Positions 63,751 through 64,000 of a stretch of 64,000 bases of DNA are shown piece by piece (the stretch's first letter is position 1; each line of letters begins with the position of its first letter). The notes beneath the pieces were generated by a model. It was not told the DNA's origin. It searched no databases and saw nothing but the letters and a program-made list of their open reading frames with translations. The stretch covers positions 172,946-236,945 of the forward strand of contig NZ_CCAT010000085.1 in the NCBI RefSeq assembly GCF_000612845.1, given 5' to 3'. This DNA comes from Clostridium ihumii AP5. Its GTDB lineage: Bacteria; Bacillota; Clostridia; Clostridiales; Clostridiaceae. The position numbers and the translations under genes were made by a program.

Positions 63751-64000
63751 TTATTTGTTTTCACTATAAAATTTTTCAATTATGTTTTTGTATTTATTTT
63801 CATGTAGTACTAAATGAATGCCTTCGTTGCTTAGGGCATTTACTTCTTCTATGGACATGTCTTCTAGTATATGTCCAATTTCATATGTTGTTTTTTCTGT
63901 GTATATTCCTGTTAGTAGTATGAATAATGCTTTTGGTGTTTTTACTCCATGATCTGCTTTTGTTAGGAATGAACTTCTTTTTATTCCTGTTTCTTTTTCT
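63751..64000 (-). CDS. unknown protein, C-terminal part only (cut by window edge)
   Basis: The last 82 codons before TAA at 63751-63753. It reads EKETGIKRSSFLTKADHGVK, then TPKALFILLTGIYTEKTTYE and a helical end NKYKNIIEKFYSENK. The coding strand is unusually A-rich (many ATA, CTA and ACA codons) compared with neighbours, which may mean transfer. No family is recognised and the N-terminal part lies outside. Confidence 0.55.
   Translation of the reverse strand, partial: EKETGIKRSSFLTKADHGVKTPKALFILLTGIYTEKTTYEIGHILEDMSIEEVNALSNEGIHLVLHENKYKNIIEKFYSENK

Overview
The window is AT-rich, densely coded DNA with strong GGAGG-type ribosome binding sites and many intrinsic terminators. It looks like the chromosome of a strictly anaerobic Clostridium (sensu stricto) that ferments amino acids. 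The best clue is a complete D-proline reductase (Stickland) locus, prdR-prdC-prdA-orf-prdB-prdD-prdE-prdF, on the minus strand between about 50.1 and 59.9 kb. Its prdB has an in-frame UGA that must be read as selenocysteine. Acetate/acetoacetate CoA-transferase ctfAB, FeoAB, a sulfite-reductase-like ferredoxin protein and a cobalamin riboswitch fit the same lifestyle. I see no plasmid, prophage or CRISPR array.

Layout. 0-5 kb: truncated acpS, a small clostridial protein, a MoxR/DUF58/membrane-protein operon and a short SSB. 5-17 kb: an orphan PAS histidine kinase, an LCP cell-wall ligase, ManA, a YihY membrane protein, a nitrilase-family amidase, a nitroreductase, a radical SAM/SPASM enzyme, a siroheme/ferredoxin protein and a 57-residue winged-helix protein behind a Fur-box-like site. 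17-26 kb: GNAT, coiled-coil and patatin genes, then a long minus-strand run of three M42 peptidase genes (the third with its active site lost), a NitT/TauT-type ABC transporter and a GNAT. 26-41 kb: two tandem YjeM-type amino-acid permeases, YbaK, UPF0489, MATE and AddBA. 41-48 kb: ctfAB, ComFB-like, feoAB, DUF1540, a polysaccharide deacetylase pair and YitT. 48.9-49.7 kb: noncoding, with three long inverted-repeat-bounded units and a cobalamin riboswitch plus terminator that has no recognisable target gene. 50-60 kb: the prd locus. 60-64 kb: a DUF3887-type lipoprotein, initiator tRNA-Met, a DEAD-box helicase and the 3' end of an unknown gene.

How the prd genes work together. PrdR is a sigma-54 activator with CBS and PAS domains. 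A near-consensus -24/-12 promoter lies upstream of prdC, with two identical 16-base repeats about 180-215 bases further upstream, which looks like a PrdR enhancer. PrdF racemises L-proline, PrdA (pyruvoyl) and PrdB (selenocysteine) reduce D-proline to 5-aminovalerate, and PrdC is the RnfC-like electron carrier. PrdD and PrdE look like a PrdA-like protein split at the autocleavage point. Two copies of a roughly 350-bp MITE-like repeat sit inside this operon. A third copy and a decayed relative lie elsewhere in the window.

The items most worth following up are the orphan cobalamin riboswitch and the three structured units beside it, the MITE-like family inserted in the prd operon, the degenerate third M42 gene, and the 22-bp hairpin carrying inverted DnaA boxes.
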